A DNA stretch of 64,000 bases from JAZGGS01 sp963714405 (GCA_963714405.1 CAVQOH010000002.1:372001-436000); one strand, 5' to 3'; positions 52,969-62,562 are shown, numbered from the stretch's first letter. Program-made: numbers and translations. The notes: generated by a model not told the origin, from the sequence alone.

Positions 52969-54534
52969 ATGAATGATTTGCTAATTGTCTTTATCGGTCT
53001 TGCCTTAATTCTTTATATATTTTTTATTCTTGGTACTTCCAGGACAGCAATAAAAAAAGGATTAAACGGAATATTATGGTTTTTATTCTCACTGATACTA
53101 CCACCTTTTGCTTTCATAGCAGTATTGCTAGTTAATAAAAAGGATGATAAAACAGAAGAGGGACCTAATTTCTTCAATAACATAATAATGGATCTTACGC
53201 AGCCCTTTGTCGATCTTGCTCACACCTCAAGAGCATTACTTGGTATTAACATATCGTATGTTCTCGAAGGATTAACCTACTTTGGGGTGGTTGGTTTACT
53301 TGCAATTTTCTTTAATGATTTTATTGGCTTAGATGATATTGATGCTGGAAGAATGGTTGGTATTCTTACAGCTGGAATTACTATCGCTATGCTTTTTTTA
53401 GGTGCCACAGTAGATTGGATTGGTCTTCGAAAATCTTTATTAATTGCTCTCTCATTAATGTTGGTAGGCAGAGTATTTTTAACTATTTCTCCTGATATCG
53501 GTATTTCTGGATTATGGAATTCAGCACATATCTTTGCTATGATTGGTATAGCGGGAATTATACTTGGTTATGGAATATATCAGCCCGCATGCTATGCTGG
53601 TGTTAAACAATTAACAAATGAAAAAACTTCAGCAATGGGCTATGCAATGCTTTACGCATTAATGAATCTTGGCGGTTTCCTCCCGGGTATAATATCACCA
53701 CCTATAAGAAGAACTTTTGGAATTACCGGTGTTTACTGGGTTTATGTGGTACTCACTATAGTCGGAATTGCTGCTGTCTACTTTATCATTACAAAAAAAG
53801 CAATGGAAAAAGCTGTAAAGCAGGCAAATGAAGGCAAAGAAAACAAACAGGAAGTGGAAGATGATGATGAAATGGCTAAGATGTCAACGAAAGAAAAAGT
53901 TGTCTATTATTTTAAAAATTTTCCATTAAGGGATTTACGCTTCTTATACTTCGTTTTCATACTAATTTTTGTACAAACCCTATTCGCGCATAACTGGTTA
54001 ACGCTTCCACAATATACTAGCCGGGCGTTTGAGGGATTTGTTAGTGATAATTTTGAATTTTTCGTAAACCTAAACCCTATATTGATATTCATACTTGCTC
54101 CAATGGTTACAGCGCTTACATCCAAAAAGAATACTTACAATATGATGATTCTTGGAACATTTGTTATGGCAGCGCCAACATTTATTCTCGCCTTCGGACC
54201 AAATTTTTATACTTTAATGGGCTACCTGGTATTTATGACTGTTGGTGAAGCAATGTGGCAGCCTAGGTTTTTACAGTGGGTTGCAGAAATTGCTCCCAAA
54301 AATATGACCGGAATTTACATGGGAATAGGGCAGTTTCCCTGGTTCTTAACAAAGGTAATAACAAGCTTATATTCAGGCTGGTTTTTAATGACCTATTGTC
54401 CGACAAATACTCCAGTATCTGAAATGAACACAGAAACAATGTGGCTGATTTATGGATTTATTGCTATGATATCACCAATAGGATTAATCTTAGCCCGGAA
54501 ATGGATGCTTAAAGGATTTAAAACTAAGGCTTAA
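52969..54534 (+). CDS. MFS transporter (peptide/nucleoside-type)
   Basis: 521 residues. The N-terminal 50 residues form two hydrophobic helices (LLIVFIGLALILYIFF; FLFSLILPPFAFIAVLLV), followed by the 12-helix major facilitator core from about 85. TAGITIAMLFLGATVDWIGLRKSL is the loop 2-3 MFS motif (D-x-x-G-x-R-K). LGYGIYQPACYAGVKQLT and YALMNLGGFLPGIISPPI resemble POT/NSS-type carriers. An acidic cytoplasmic loop (KENKQEVEDDDEMAKMS) separates the halves. Substrate not readable. It sits between two kinase gene groups on the same strand. Confidence 0.82.
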   Translation: MNDLLIVFIGLALILYIFFILGTSRTAIKKGLNGILWFLFSLILPPFAFIAVLLVNKKDDKTEEGPNFFNNIIMDLTQPFVDLAHTSRALLGINISYVLEGLTYFGVVGLLAIFFNDFIGLDDIDAGRMVGILTAGITIAMLFLGATVDWIGLRKSLLIALSLMLVGRVFLTISPDIGISGLWNSAHIFAMIGIAGIILGYGIYQPACYAGVKQLTNEKTSAMGYAMLYALMNLGGFLPGIISPPIRRTFGITGVYWVYVVLTIVGIAAVYFIITKKAMEKAVKQANEGKENKQEVEDDDEMAKMSTKEKVVYYFKNFPLRDLRFLYFVFILIFVQTLFAHNWLTLPQYTSRAFEGFVSDNFEFFVNLNPILIFILAPMVTALTSKKNTYNMMILGTFVMAAPTFILAFGPNFYTLMGYLVFMTVGEAMWQPRFLQWVAEIAPKNMTGIYMGIGQFPWFLTKVITSLYSGWFLMTYCPTNTPVSEMNTETMWLIYGFIAMISPIGLILARKWMLKGFKTKA

Positions 54535-54553
54535 TCAATTTAGTTCTGATTTT

Positions 54554-56023
54554 ATGAACGATCTTAAACAGATAGAAGAGCAATTTAGCAATCCGGAAAT
54601 GCTGTTTAGTCCGCTATGGGAAATTTCTGTTGATGGTATGCGCCTTACCGATGAAGATGGTAAAATAATTATGGTTAATGATGCTTACTGCAAAACCATT
54701 CAATTATCCAAAGAAGAACTGGTTGGTAAACCATTTTCAAATGTTTACCATACATCTGAAAGATCTGATGTACTATCCATGTATAAACATGATACTATTA
54801 ACAATGAAATAAAAACTCATTTTGAAAGGGAGAACACACTTTGGAATGGAAAGAAACGGTGGTTCGAGTTTTCAAATTCCTTTTTGAACATACCAGGCAG
54901 TGGTAAAATTACTTTAAGTGTTATTAAAGATATTACTGAAAGAAAAAAAGCTGAAATCGAATTAATCGAAAGTGAAAGAAAATTCAGGATGCTATTTAAT
55001 AACGCAAATGACGCAGTTTTTGTAACACAATTTAAAGGAGATAAAACTTACGGCGATTTTATTGAAGTAAATGATATCGCCTGTAAAAAACTTGGTTATA
55101 CTAAAAACGAATTTCTAAGTTTAAGCCCATCTGCCATTGTTGAACCCAAATATATAGATGAGTTTAATCTTTGGATGGAAAAACTGTTGAAAGAACATCA
55201 CGTAATTTATGAGATTGTTCACCGTGCAAAGGATAAAAAACTTATAAGAGTTGAAATAAGCTCTCACCTTTTTAATTATGAAAGCAAATTAACCGTGCTT
55301 TCAATTGCCAGGGATATTACTGAGAGAAAACTGGCTGAAGAAAAACTTAAGCGTACAAGTTTGATATTAAGAAATCTTGCATCTCATCTGCAAACAATTA
55401 GAGAAGATGAAAGAAGCATGATTGCACGGGAAGTGCACGATGAACTCGGACAGGTATTAACTGTACTTAAAATTCATGTTTCCCTTCTGGCTAACAAACT
55501 AAGAGAGGACCAGGAAGATTTAAAGGAAAAAACAACAACCATTTTAAAGTTTATTGATGATACTGTTGAAACAGTACAGCGTATCACATCAAAATTAAGA
55601 CCTGGCATCCTTGATGAGTTAGGGCTTGTTCCAGCTATTGAATGGCAAATACAGGAGTTTAAAAAAATTACCGGGTTGGATTATTCGCTATCTTTGCTTT
55701 CAAACGAAATTAAACTTGATAAAGACAAATCAACCGCTATCTTCCGCATTTTCCAGGAAGCAATTACAAATATTATGCGCCATGCATCAGCAAAAGTTGT
55801 TTCCATCACTATTAAAACCCTTAGCAACAATTTAATCCTGGAAGTTAAAGATAACGGATCAGGAATATCATCTGAAATGATAAAAAATCCAAAATCCCTT
55901 GGAATTGTTAGTATGAAAGAAAGAGCTTTAATACTTGGCGGAGAAGTTTCAATTGAAGGAATTCCTAACAAGGGAACAACAGTTACAGTAACTATTCCCC
56001 TGGATGAATCGTTTAACAAATAG
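54554..56023 (+). CDS. PAS-domain sensor histidine kinase (HisKA_3, NarX-like)
   Basis: 489 residues, soluble. Two PAS domains (about 15-135, ISVDGMRLTDEDGKIIMVND; about 145-270, NANDAVFVTQFKGDKTYGDF). HisKA_3 has REDERSMIAREVHDELGQVL (H295), then SKLRPGILDELGLVPAIEWQ, the signature of NarL-partner kinases. The HATPase domain has EAITNIMRHA, DNGSGISSEM and GIVSMKERALILGG. The downstream regulator gene is 12 bases away, so they form one two-component pair. Confidence 0.92.
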   Translation: MNDLKQIEEQFSNPEMLFSPLWEISVDGMRLTDEDGKIIMVNDAYCKTIQLSKEELVGKPFSNVYHTSERSDVLSMYKHDTINNEIKTHFERENTLWNGKKRWFEFSNSFLNIPGSGKITLSVIKDITERKKAEIELIESERKFRMLFNNANDAVFVTQFKGDKTYGDFIEVNDIACKKLGYTKNEFLSLSPSAIVEPKYIDEFNLWMEKLLKEHHVIYEIVHRAKDKKLIRVEISSHLFNYESKLTVLSIARDITERKLAEEKLKRTSLILRNLASHLQTIREDERSMIAREVHDELGQVLTVLKIHVSLLANKLREDQEDLKEKTTTILKFIDDTVETVQRITSKLRPGILDELGLVPAIEWQIQEFKKITGLDYSLSLLSNEIKLDKDKSTAIFRIFQEAITNIMRHASAKVVSITIKTLSNNLILEVKDNGSGISSEMIKNPKSLGIVSMKERALILGGEVSIEGIPNKGTTVTVTIPLDESFNK

Positions 56024-56035
56024 CAGCTTTATAGT

Positions 56036-56671
56036 ATGATAAAAATTTTGATAGCGGATGACCACGCAATTGTAAGAGAAGGCTTAAAACAAATAGTTGC
56101 GGAAGAAAAAGATATGCTTGTTGCAGGTGAAGCTGAAAATGCAAATGAAATGTTTGAACTTTTGAAGAAGGATAGTTTTGCAATAATAATATTGGATATA
56201 AGTATGCCGGGAAGAAGTGGTTTGGAAGCATTAAGATATCTTAAAAAAAATTACCCGGAAACTCCGGCACTAATACTAAGTATGTTTAGCGAAGAGCAAT
56301 ACGGCCTGCGAGCCCTGAAAGCAGGTGCTGCAGGTTATCTTAAAAAAGTCAGCGCACCCACTGAACTTGTATCCGCTATTAGAAAAATAGTAAGCGGGGG
56401 GAAATATATAAATCAATCTCTTGCAGAAAAATTAGCGGATGATTATGATTCAGCAAAAAAAGAAAGAGTACACGATAAACTTTCTGACAGGGAGTATCAG
56501 ATCATGTGCTTTATTGCTTTAGGGAAATCTGCAGAAGAAATTGCAAATGATCTTTCCATTAGTATTAACACCGTTTATACTTACAGGAACAGGATCCTTG
56601 AAAAAATGCATTTAAAATCAAATGTTGAACTAACACAGTATGCTTTACAGAATAAGCTTATAGAAATTTAA
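56036..56671 (+). CDS. LuxR/NarL-type response regulator
   Basis: 211 residues. Receiver domain IKILIADDHAIVREGLKQIV with D54 in IIILDISMPGRSG and conserved Lys in GYLKKVSAP. The GerE DNA-binding domain has LSDREYQIMCFIALGKSAEE and LSISINTVYTYRNRILEKMH. It partners the HisKA_3 kinase encoded just upstream (12 bases). The following lipoprotein gene has its own ribosome site 22 bases after this stop and may be co-transcribed. Confidence 0.93.
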   Translation: MIKILIADDHAIVREGLKQIVAEEKDMLVAGEAENANEMFELLKKDSFAIIILDISMPGRSGLEALRYLKKNYPETPALILSMFSEEQYGLRALKAGAAGYLKKVSAPTELVSAIRKIVSGGKYINQSLAEKLADDYDSAKKERVHDKLSDREYQIMCFIALGKSAEEIANDLSISINTVYTYRNRILEKMHLKSNVELTQYALQNKLIEI

Positions 56672-56693
56672 CTTAACAACAGGAGGCAGCTAA

Positions 56694-57755
56694 ATGAAAA
56701 ATTTAATAGTAAAACTTTGCTGCTGTATATTCACTTCTTTCCTCATTCTGATCTTAGCATCATGTTCATCAGTTACTTATGAAAAGGTATATCCTACTCT
56801 GCTTGATGGAAAGTACGATAGTGAGTTTCCCTATAAGGGCTGTTCAGAACAACTTAAAGAAATTAGCATAACTACAAAAAGAATAAACAGTACTGCTATT
56901 TATAAAACCTACACTTTCAGCCAATCTACCCCGATCACTGCAGAAAATTTTATTTCTGGTAACATCGATAACGTAGCAATTACAGAAGGTTATGCTGACC
57001 AATCGAGTTCCGGTACTGCAACGATCATTTATTCTGGTATTGGTAAGGTTGCTTTGCTAACCTGTGCGCACGTAATAAATTATCCTGATACAATTGTTTC
57101 CTTTATTATTGATGGTGATGGTAATAAAACTTCAATTCTGGAATCTATTTTAATAAAGGAAACTCAATCAATCTACGTTGCTGGTTTCCCCGGAAACAGT
57201 GAGGTGGAAATTCTGGCCATTGATAAAGAACTTGACCTGGCAATTATTGGGAGAGATTATGGTGCTTTTAGTGATAACATTTTTACGGCGTTTGATTACC
57301 CGCTTGGTAAGGCTAAGGAGCTTGAATGGGGAAGTTTTGTCTATGTTTTTGGATTTCCATTAAGCAACTTGATGATTACTCGAGCAATTGTAAGTACGCC
57401 GAATAAAGATGGAAAGGGTTCCTTTGTTCTGGATGCAGTTGTTAACCGCGGATCCAGCGGTGCACTTGTCCTTGCAATAAAAGACGGCGTACCAAATTTT
57501 GAGCTGGTTGGTATGGTTCAATGGGTTCCGGAAGAGGAAATAAATATCCTCACTCCCGCAAAACTAAAGGATAACAAACCGTACAGCCCTATTGTCCCTT
57601 ATAAGGGAGAAGAATTTGTAAAAAGGTTTTCGTCAATCAGGTATGGAATTGCAAACATCATCTCTATAGAAACAATTGTTGAATTTATAGAGCTGAATAA
57701 GCAATCTCTTAATGAAGAAAAATATTATGTAAATGAATTTTTAAAATTTAAATAG
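56694..57755 (+). CDS. Trypsin-like serine protease lipoprotein
   Basis: 353 residues. The signal peptide ends in a lipobox (ILASC, C24), so a lipoprotein. The chymotrypsin-like triad is visible: H126 in LLTCAHVIN, D181 in DKELDLAIIGRD and S255 in NRGSSGALV. FVYVFGFPLSN lies between. The layout is like the trypsin_2 family (DegP-like protease part, no PDZ domain seen). CAGGAGGCAGCTAAATG fixes the start. It follows the regulator gene by 22 bases and may be a target or partner of that two-component system. Substrate unknown. Confidence 0.82.
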   Translation: MKNLIVKLCCCIFTSFLILILASCSSVTYEKVYPTLLDGKYDSEFPYKGCSEQLKEISITTKRINSTAIYKTYTFSQSTPITAENFISGNIDNVAITEGYADQSSSGTATIIYSGIGKVALLTCAHVINYPDTIVSFIIDGDGNKTSILESILIKETQSIYVAGFPGNSEVEILAIDKELDLAIIGRDYGAFSDNIFTAFDYPLGKAKELEWGSFVYVFGFPLSNLMITRAIVSTPNKDGKGSFVLDAVVNRGSSGALVLAIKDGVPNFELVGMVQWVPEEEINILTPAKLKDNKPYSPIVPYKGEEFVKRFSSIRYGIANIISIETIVEFIELNKQSLNEEKYYVNEFLKFK

Positions 57756-57790
57756 TATTCAGTTGTAAGTTTAATCCGATTTAAAAACTG

Positions 57791-58915
57791 CTAGTTAGCA
57801 ATTTTATTTTTTTTATTGATGGTCAAATTTTCGCAGTAGTTAATAAAATTGGGTAAGTTATTTTTTGTATTTTTTTTCAAACTTGATAGTATAAACTTAG
57901 TTTTTAAACTACTAATTAGTTTTTTAATTCCCTTAACTCTCTCTTCGTATAATTCTTTAGGAAAAATTTTGATCGATAACTCTGTACCTCCATCTTTTTC
58001 AACGAGTCGGTAATCAGAAATAAACGGAATTCCAGCCACTGCTTCTGCTTCTTCCACGTAGTTAATTTCCCTTTTGCTCCTTTCATTTGCTTTAGTAATA
58101 AAATCAATTTCCAGATCATCAAAAATGCAAGTATGCTGCCCATTAATCCTGTTTATCGGGTTGCTGTTTTTAACAGCTTTTAATCCCGGAACATAATTTA
58201 ACTTTGCTTCGTTATCTGTAAGTGCTTCGTGAACCTTTAAAACAGGTGCATTAATAAATACAACAGCATCCGGCTCTGATTTATTGAATCTGCCTCTGTG
58301 ATTTAGCGGTATCTCTGGTATTGAATTTCTTAAAGTTGAAAGTAGTGAGTATTTAATTTCTGTTTTTTCAAAATTATCGTAGTTCTCTACGTGCTCTCTA
58401 AATTCTACCCATGGTTCCAGCTGTTGCTCCATTTGATTTTGACTGCTTAAATATTTATCCGTAAGCAGCATATACTCGGTTTTTCCAATAGTGTTTTTAA
58501 GAAGGCGATGTGCCAGAATTACATCACCTCCAATAATTTTCGTATAATTCTGGATAACAGTTTCAGTCAAACTTCCATAATGAACTACAAACTTAAGTGA
58601 AAGATTTATTGCAGTTCTGCACGCACCGCATTGGCAAACATTATCCCGCTGAATAATTTTTAAGTGAGTGTGAAAATCAAAAAACATTTTTTTTACTTGA
58701 TCAATCAGTTCGCTTAATGTTGGAGGATCACCTTTGCGATAAAATAAAACTGCATCACCTTCAATTTCAGAGACTACTAAGTTTAAACGGTTTGCTGCAA
58801 TAATAATCTCAACAAGTTCCGAAATAATATGATTACTGTGTTTTATCTCGGTTTGTGTAATAAATTCTGTATATCCGCTTATATCAGGTATAAAAATAAA
58901 TGCTTGATTTTCCAT
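57791..58915 (-). CDS. DUF2652 protein (nucleotide cyclase-like domain plus SRPBCC-like domain)
   Basis: 374 residues. The N-terminal FIPDISGYTEFITQTEIKH and VSEIEGDAVLFYRKGDPPT are the two ends of a class III cyclase-like fold, as in DUF2652 (PF10851). The middle has VCQCGACRTAINLSLKFVVH (a C-x-C-x-x-C cluster near 95-100). The C-terminal part (about 215-345) has VFINAPVLKVHEALTDNEAK, like an SRPBCC/polyketide-cyclase lipid-binding fold. The metal and base residues of a working cyclase are only partly present (D9 in PDISGY, D54 in GDAVLF), so activity is uncertain. Convergent with the lipoprotein gene. Confidence 0.8.
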   Translation of the reverse strand: MENQAFIFIPDISGYTEFITQTEIKHSNHIISELVEIIIAANRLNLVVSEIEGDAVLFYRKGDPPTLSELIDQVKKMFFDFHTHLKIIQRDNVCQCGACRTAINLSLKFVVHYGSLTETVIQNYTKIIGGDVILAHRLLKNTIGKTEYMLLTDKYLSSQNQMEQQLEPWVEFREHVENYDNFEKTEIKYSLLSTLRNSIPEIPLNHRGRFNKSEPDAVVFINAPVLKVHEALTDNEAKLNYVPGLKAVKNSNPINRINGQHTCIFDDLEIDFITKANERSKREINYVEEAEAVAGIPFISDYRLVEKDGGTELSIKIFPKELYEERVKGIKKLISSLKTKFILSSLKKNTKNNLPNFINYCENLTINKKNKIAN

Positions 58916-59164
58916 TGTGAATTAAGCTTTTGTAATGTTTTAAATATAAGAAAAATGATCGGAGTAATTTGTCCTTTATCGGACTAAAATATCTGAAAGT
59001 AATAAATTAATCATTGCTTTAGGGTTTTGTGAATATTATCTTTCTTTTAAGATAATACTGAATAAAAGGTATTACTTATCTGCTGAAAAAATAAAAATTT
59101 ATTTAAAAAGTTCGTAACATTTTTACGTTTTCCGGAGTCTTATAAGTATGTGTGGAGAGAGTAA

Positions 59165-59362
59165 ATGATGACAAAGCTGCTTGAGAAAGAAAAGGTAAAA
59201 ATTAAATGCCCTCACTGCGGCAAAGAAGCAGATAATGTTTGGATTTGCAAAATGGATTCTGTGATTGGCGTTAGGTATGCTTTTTTATGCACTAGATGCC
59301 AAAAGCTGTTAAAGATTTCTGAAAAGAAAAGTTATATTAACTCTGCACATTCGCTAAACTAA
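59165..59362 (+). CDS. Small zinc-ribbon protein
   Basis: 65 residues. Two Cys pairs (CPHCGKEADNVWICKMDSVI contains the first; CTRCQKLLKIS the second) form a treble-clef or zinc-ribbon site. The C-terminal text is basic (KISEKKSYINS). No known family was recognised. GTGGAGAGAGTAAATG gives a fair ribosome site. It is a lone gene upstream of a 476-base non-coding stretch. Confidence 0.65.
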   Translation: MMTKLLEKEKVKIKCPHCGKEADNVWICKMDSVIGVRYAFLCTRCQKLLKISEKKSYINSAHSLN

Positions 59363-59838
59363 GTTACTCAATTAAATTTTCCTGCCCGATTAAATATAAA
59401 GCACAAAAAGAGAAAGCAAATTATTTGTACCGCCATACTTCTCTTTAAAAAAACAGGCACAAATTTATAACACAGCGACAAACTTAGCGCAGCATTTGTC
59501 TGCTAATTATTGCTAATTATAAAATATTTGTTGAGTAGCTCGCACTGCTTAAAGAAATACAAACATACCTTCTTGCACTATCTCCGGCACAATTTTTCCC
59601 TCCTGAATAACAAGGAGCTGGAGAAAATATGGTGCTTTTTAGGACAAATATTTCTTTTATGCTTGCAAATAACTTTTCAAGAGTTCATATCCACTGGGTC
59701 ACCGACACGAATGTGTGAACAACTCTTCTTTAACTCATTCACTTATTTTTATTTCCCTGTTGGCTTCACATAGCACAGTAAGACGATTAATTAAAGAATT
59801 AATTAGAGAGAACATAAAACACATTTGAGGAAAACAAA
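59363..59838 (+). other. 476-base non-coding stretch upstream of a T9SS cargo gene
   Basis: No convincing gene: an 87-codon frame at 59510-59773 starts with TTG, has no ribosome site and a Phe/Leu-rich, unfamiliar composition. Structure seen: AAAGAGAA/TTCTCTTT arms near 59410 and 59440, a direct repeat TGCTAATTAT at 59501-59510 and 59511-59520, and a bulged hairpin AAGAGTTCA (59679-59687) with TGAACAACTCTT (59716-59727). The ribosome site GAGGAAAACAAAATG for the next gene is at its right end. Confidence 0.4.
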
Positions 59839-60927
59839 ATGAAAAAGATTATTGTTTTATTACTTGCGTTCTTTTACTGTTTGGTACCACAAGCACAAGA
59901 TGCTGAAGGAGAATTAATAATTGAGTTTGTTGATAAACCAGTCACTTATGATCTTGCAGTGACAATTGATGCTATTGGTACACGTTGGGATTGTGACCAC
60001 GAACTTACAACAAGTTATTCCGGGGGTACTGAATATTACGATGAACAGTCTGATCCTGTTAATCATCCTTCAGATGCTTGCTGGCACAACCAAGGTTTCA
60101 CTCCAGTTTTAGCTATGGGATTTTATAATATAAAAGTTACAAATAATGATACTGATGATGAAGTATGGTTCAAATTTGACTGGAGAACTTCCGAACTACC
60201 TCCTGGTGCTGGATTGTGGGACGATCAAGTATTTTATTATAGTATAAAGGATAACGAAATTTATAGAGAAAGCGATCCTACTAAAACTAATATCCATACT
60301 GATACCCTTTATATATGGACAGAAATCAATGAAATTGGACATGACACAGAAGACCTAGAACCTTATACTCCATCCCTTACTTCTTCACCTTATTATGGTC
60401 ATCCAAATTTAGTGTGGAGTTTCCCCGCATGGGATGATTACAGAACAGGCAATGAAGTGTGGAGAAGTTATGGGAAATGGGAGAAAATTACTACAACTAG
60501 TGCAAATGATACTGATTGGGTTGACTGGACATATACCATAGGAGAAAAAGATGCTTCATATAAGATAAGGGCTATTAATGGGGATTCATTTTCAGGTTGG
60601 TCAAATACAATAAATTATTATTCATCAAAAAAATTAGGCTCAGAAAGTGAATCATCAATTGTTCATTCATATGAACTTGAACAGAATTTTCCTAATCCAT
60701 TTAATCCTACAACAACAATTGCTTTTTCCTTAAAAAATGACTCATTTGTAACTCTAAGAGTATTTGATATCTTAGGTAAGAACGCAATTACACTAGTAAA
60801 CGAAAACCTATCGGCTGGCAAACATCAAGTAGAATTTAATGGAAGTTCGATTGAAAGTGGTATATATTTTTACGAAATTCAGGCTGGTTTATTTAAGGAT
60901 ACTAAAAAACTTATGCTCCTCAAATAA
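59839..60927 (+). CDS. T9SS-exported protein with unknown N-terminal domain
   Basis: 362 residues. Signal peptide (KIIVLLLAFFYCLVPQAQ). The central region (about 20-270) is rich in Trp, Tyr, Asp and Thr (WDCDHELTTSYSGGTEYYDE, WTEINEIGHDTEDLEPYTP) and was not recognised. The last part of it (WEKITTTSANDTDWVDWTYT, then YKIRAINGDSFSGWSN) may be a fibronectin-like fold. The C-terminal type A sorting domain begins at YELEQNFPNPFNPTTTI and ends FKDTKKLMLLK. Exported by the T9SS to the cell surface or outside. Another T9SS cargo gene follows after 42 bases, so they may share a transcript. Confidence 0.82.
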   Translation: MKKIIVLLLAFFYCLVPQAQDAEGELIIEFVDKPVTYDLAVTIDAIGTRWDCDHELTTSYSGGTEYYDEQSDPVNHPSDACWHNQGFTPVLAMGFYNIKVTNNDTDDEVWFKFDWRTSELPPGAGLWDDQVFYYSIKDNEIYRESDPTKTNIHTDTLYIWTEINEIGHDTEDLEPYTPSLTSSPYYGHPNLVWSFPAWDDYRTGNEVWRSYGKWEKITTTSANDTDWVDWTYTIGEKDASYKIRAINGDSFSGWSNTINYYSSKKLGSESESSIVHSYELEQNFPNPFNPTTTIAFSLKNDSFVTLRVFDILGKNAITLVNENLSAGKHQVEFNGSSIESGIYFYEIQAGLFKDTKKLMLLK

Positions 60928-60969
60928 CTAGTTTGTTTAACAGCCTTGGCACCCGATGGAGATTAAATT

Positions 60970-62529
60970 ATGATTTCATATTCTAGTTTCAGAATTTTTT
61001 TAGTAATATTTTCTATTTTAATTGCGACAAGAATATATTCACAAACCCAGGGAGAAATACCGTGGCCAACACTTTCCGATTCTCCCTGGCCTATGATGTC
61101 TCACGATCCGCAATGTACCGGAAGATCTCCTTACGTCGGGCCTAAAACAGCAAATGTTGTGTGGATTATGGATATGCCTTATGGCGTTCCTTCAGGACCC
61201 GCTTTAGGTGAAGATGGAACTATCTATTTTGGCACAAATACCTGGTTACATTTAGTTGATACCACAAATTATTTTTACGCAGCTAATCCGGATGGAACAT
61301 TGAAGTGGGTGTTATATACAAGAGAAGTTCTACCAACAGATTCAGGTTTTTTAATCGGGGCGGATAGCACTGTGTATTTTGCTTCACAAGGCGGTTTTAT
61401 TTATGCTGTTGATTTTAAGGGTAATCTTAAATGGAAGAATGACTACGGAATGAACTTTTATTCACACGTAATGAACCTAGATAAAGATAGCTCAATATAC
61501 GTTGCATCTGCTGATAATCACCTCTATGCTATAAACAGGATAAACGGAAAGGTTAAGTGGAATGTAAGTTATGACAGTGGTTTTTTAGGTAGTTCTGCTA
61601 CGTTTTCACCTGATGGACAAACACTATATATAGCAGGCCATGATAATAATCTATATGCCCTAAATCTTGATGGGTCACAGAAATGGAAATTCAGCTGTGG
61701 TCCTGTTTCTGTTGTACCAACAGTTGATAATGAGGGGAACATTTACATAGTTGCACAATTTGATTCAGTTGGATTGTATTCTCTATACCCTGATGGTACT
61801 GTGCGTTGGAATTACAATTTCGCTGATTGGCATTCTAATAGATCTTTACTCTATTGTGCAACTATAGACAAAGAAGGGAATATATATTTTCCGGGTCCAA
61901 TACAAGGTCAGCGGAAAATAATTTCACTCGATTATTATGGCAACTTTCGATGGGAATATTTATTTGAAGATCCAGATGAAGACATATATGTTCCTCTGAT
62001 TTGCGATGCAGATGGAACCGTTTATTGCGGTTCTACCTGGGGCTATTATTATTATGCAATTTCAAGTGAAGGTTTGTTATTATGGAAATTACCACTTGAT
62101 GACTACGATGTTGATAATTCTGGGGCGATTGGATCTGATGGAACACTTTATATTGGTACGCATCTATCTTCAACAACTATTGGACAGCAAAGAACCCTAA
62201 TAGCAATAAGAGATACAGGGGCAAGTTTTGCAAATAATGATATTATAGATTTGTATTATTCTTTAGAACAGAATTATCCAAATCCTTTTAACCCTGTTAC
62301 AACAATATCTTATTCGCTTCCTGAAAGTGCTTCCATATCGTTAAAAGTATTTGATATAATTGGAAATGAGGTGATAACATTAGAAGAAGGGATAAAATCA
62401 GAAGGCAGACATTTAATACATTGGAATGGAACCGATAATCTAGCCAACATAGTTCCTGCCGGAGTCTATTTTGTTAGAATGAAAGCAAACGGCTTTCAGA
62501 AAACAATTAAATCAATCTTAATTAAATGA
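60970..62529 (+). CDS. T9SS-exported PQQ-like beta-propeller protein
   Basis: 519 residues. Signal peptide (FLVIFSILIATRIYSQ). Then repeats of the PQQ/BamB-like propeller (about 45-410): IYFGTNTWLHLVDT, VYFASQGGFIYAVDFKGNLK, IYVASADNHLYAINRINGKV, LYIAGHDNNLYALNLDGSQK and others, each ending in a KW-type strand. The C-terminal type A sorting domain begins YSLEQNYPNPFNPVTTI. No catalytic site is seen, so the propeller is probably a binding or scaffold surface. It follows the 362-residue T9SS protein gene. Confidence 0.9.
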   Translation: MISYSSFRIFLVIFSILIATRIYSQTQGEIPWPTLSDSPWPMMSHDPQCTGRSPYVGPKTANVVWIMDMPYGVPSGPALGEDGTIYFGTNTWLHLVDTTNYFYAANPDGTLKWVLYTREVLPTDSGFLIGADSTVYFASQGGFIYAVDFKGNLKWKNDYGMNFYSHVMNLDKDSSIYVASADNHLYAINRINGKVKWNVSYDSGFLGSSATFSPDGQTLYIAGHDNNLYALNLDGSQKWKFSCGPVSVVPTVDNEGNIYIVAQFDSVGLYSLYPDGTVRWNYNFADWHSNRSLLYCATIDKEGNIYFPGPIQGQRKIISLDYYGNFRWEYLFEDPDEDIYVPLICDADGTVYCGSTWGYYYYAISSEGLLLWKLPLDDYDVDNSGAIGSDGTLYIGTHLSSTTIGQQRTLIAIRDTGASFANNDIIDLYYSLEQNYPNPFNPVTTISYSLPESASISLKVFDIIGNEVITLEEGIKSEGRHLIHWNGTDNLANIVPAGVYFVRMKANGFQKTIKSILIK

Positions 62530-62562
62530 AAACTAGTTTTTCAATTAGAAAAGTTAATTATT

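Noticed and set aside
57791..58915. DUF2652 protein as a normal adenylate cyclase
   Set aside because: Only part of the metal and base residues could be seen, so a catalytic name would be over-called.
59510..59773. 87-codon open frame in the gap before the T9SS genes
   Set aside because: TTG start, no ribosome site, composition unlike the other proteins here, and it overlaps visible inverted repeats; treated as non-coding.
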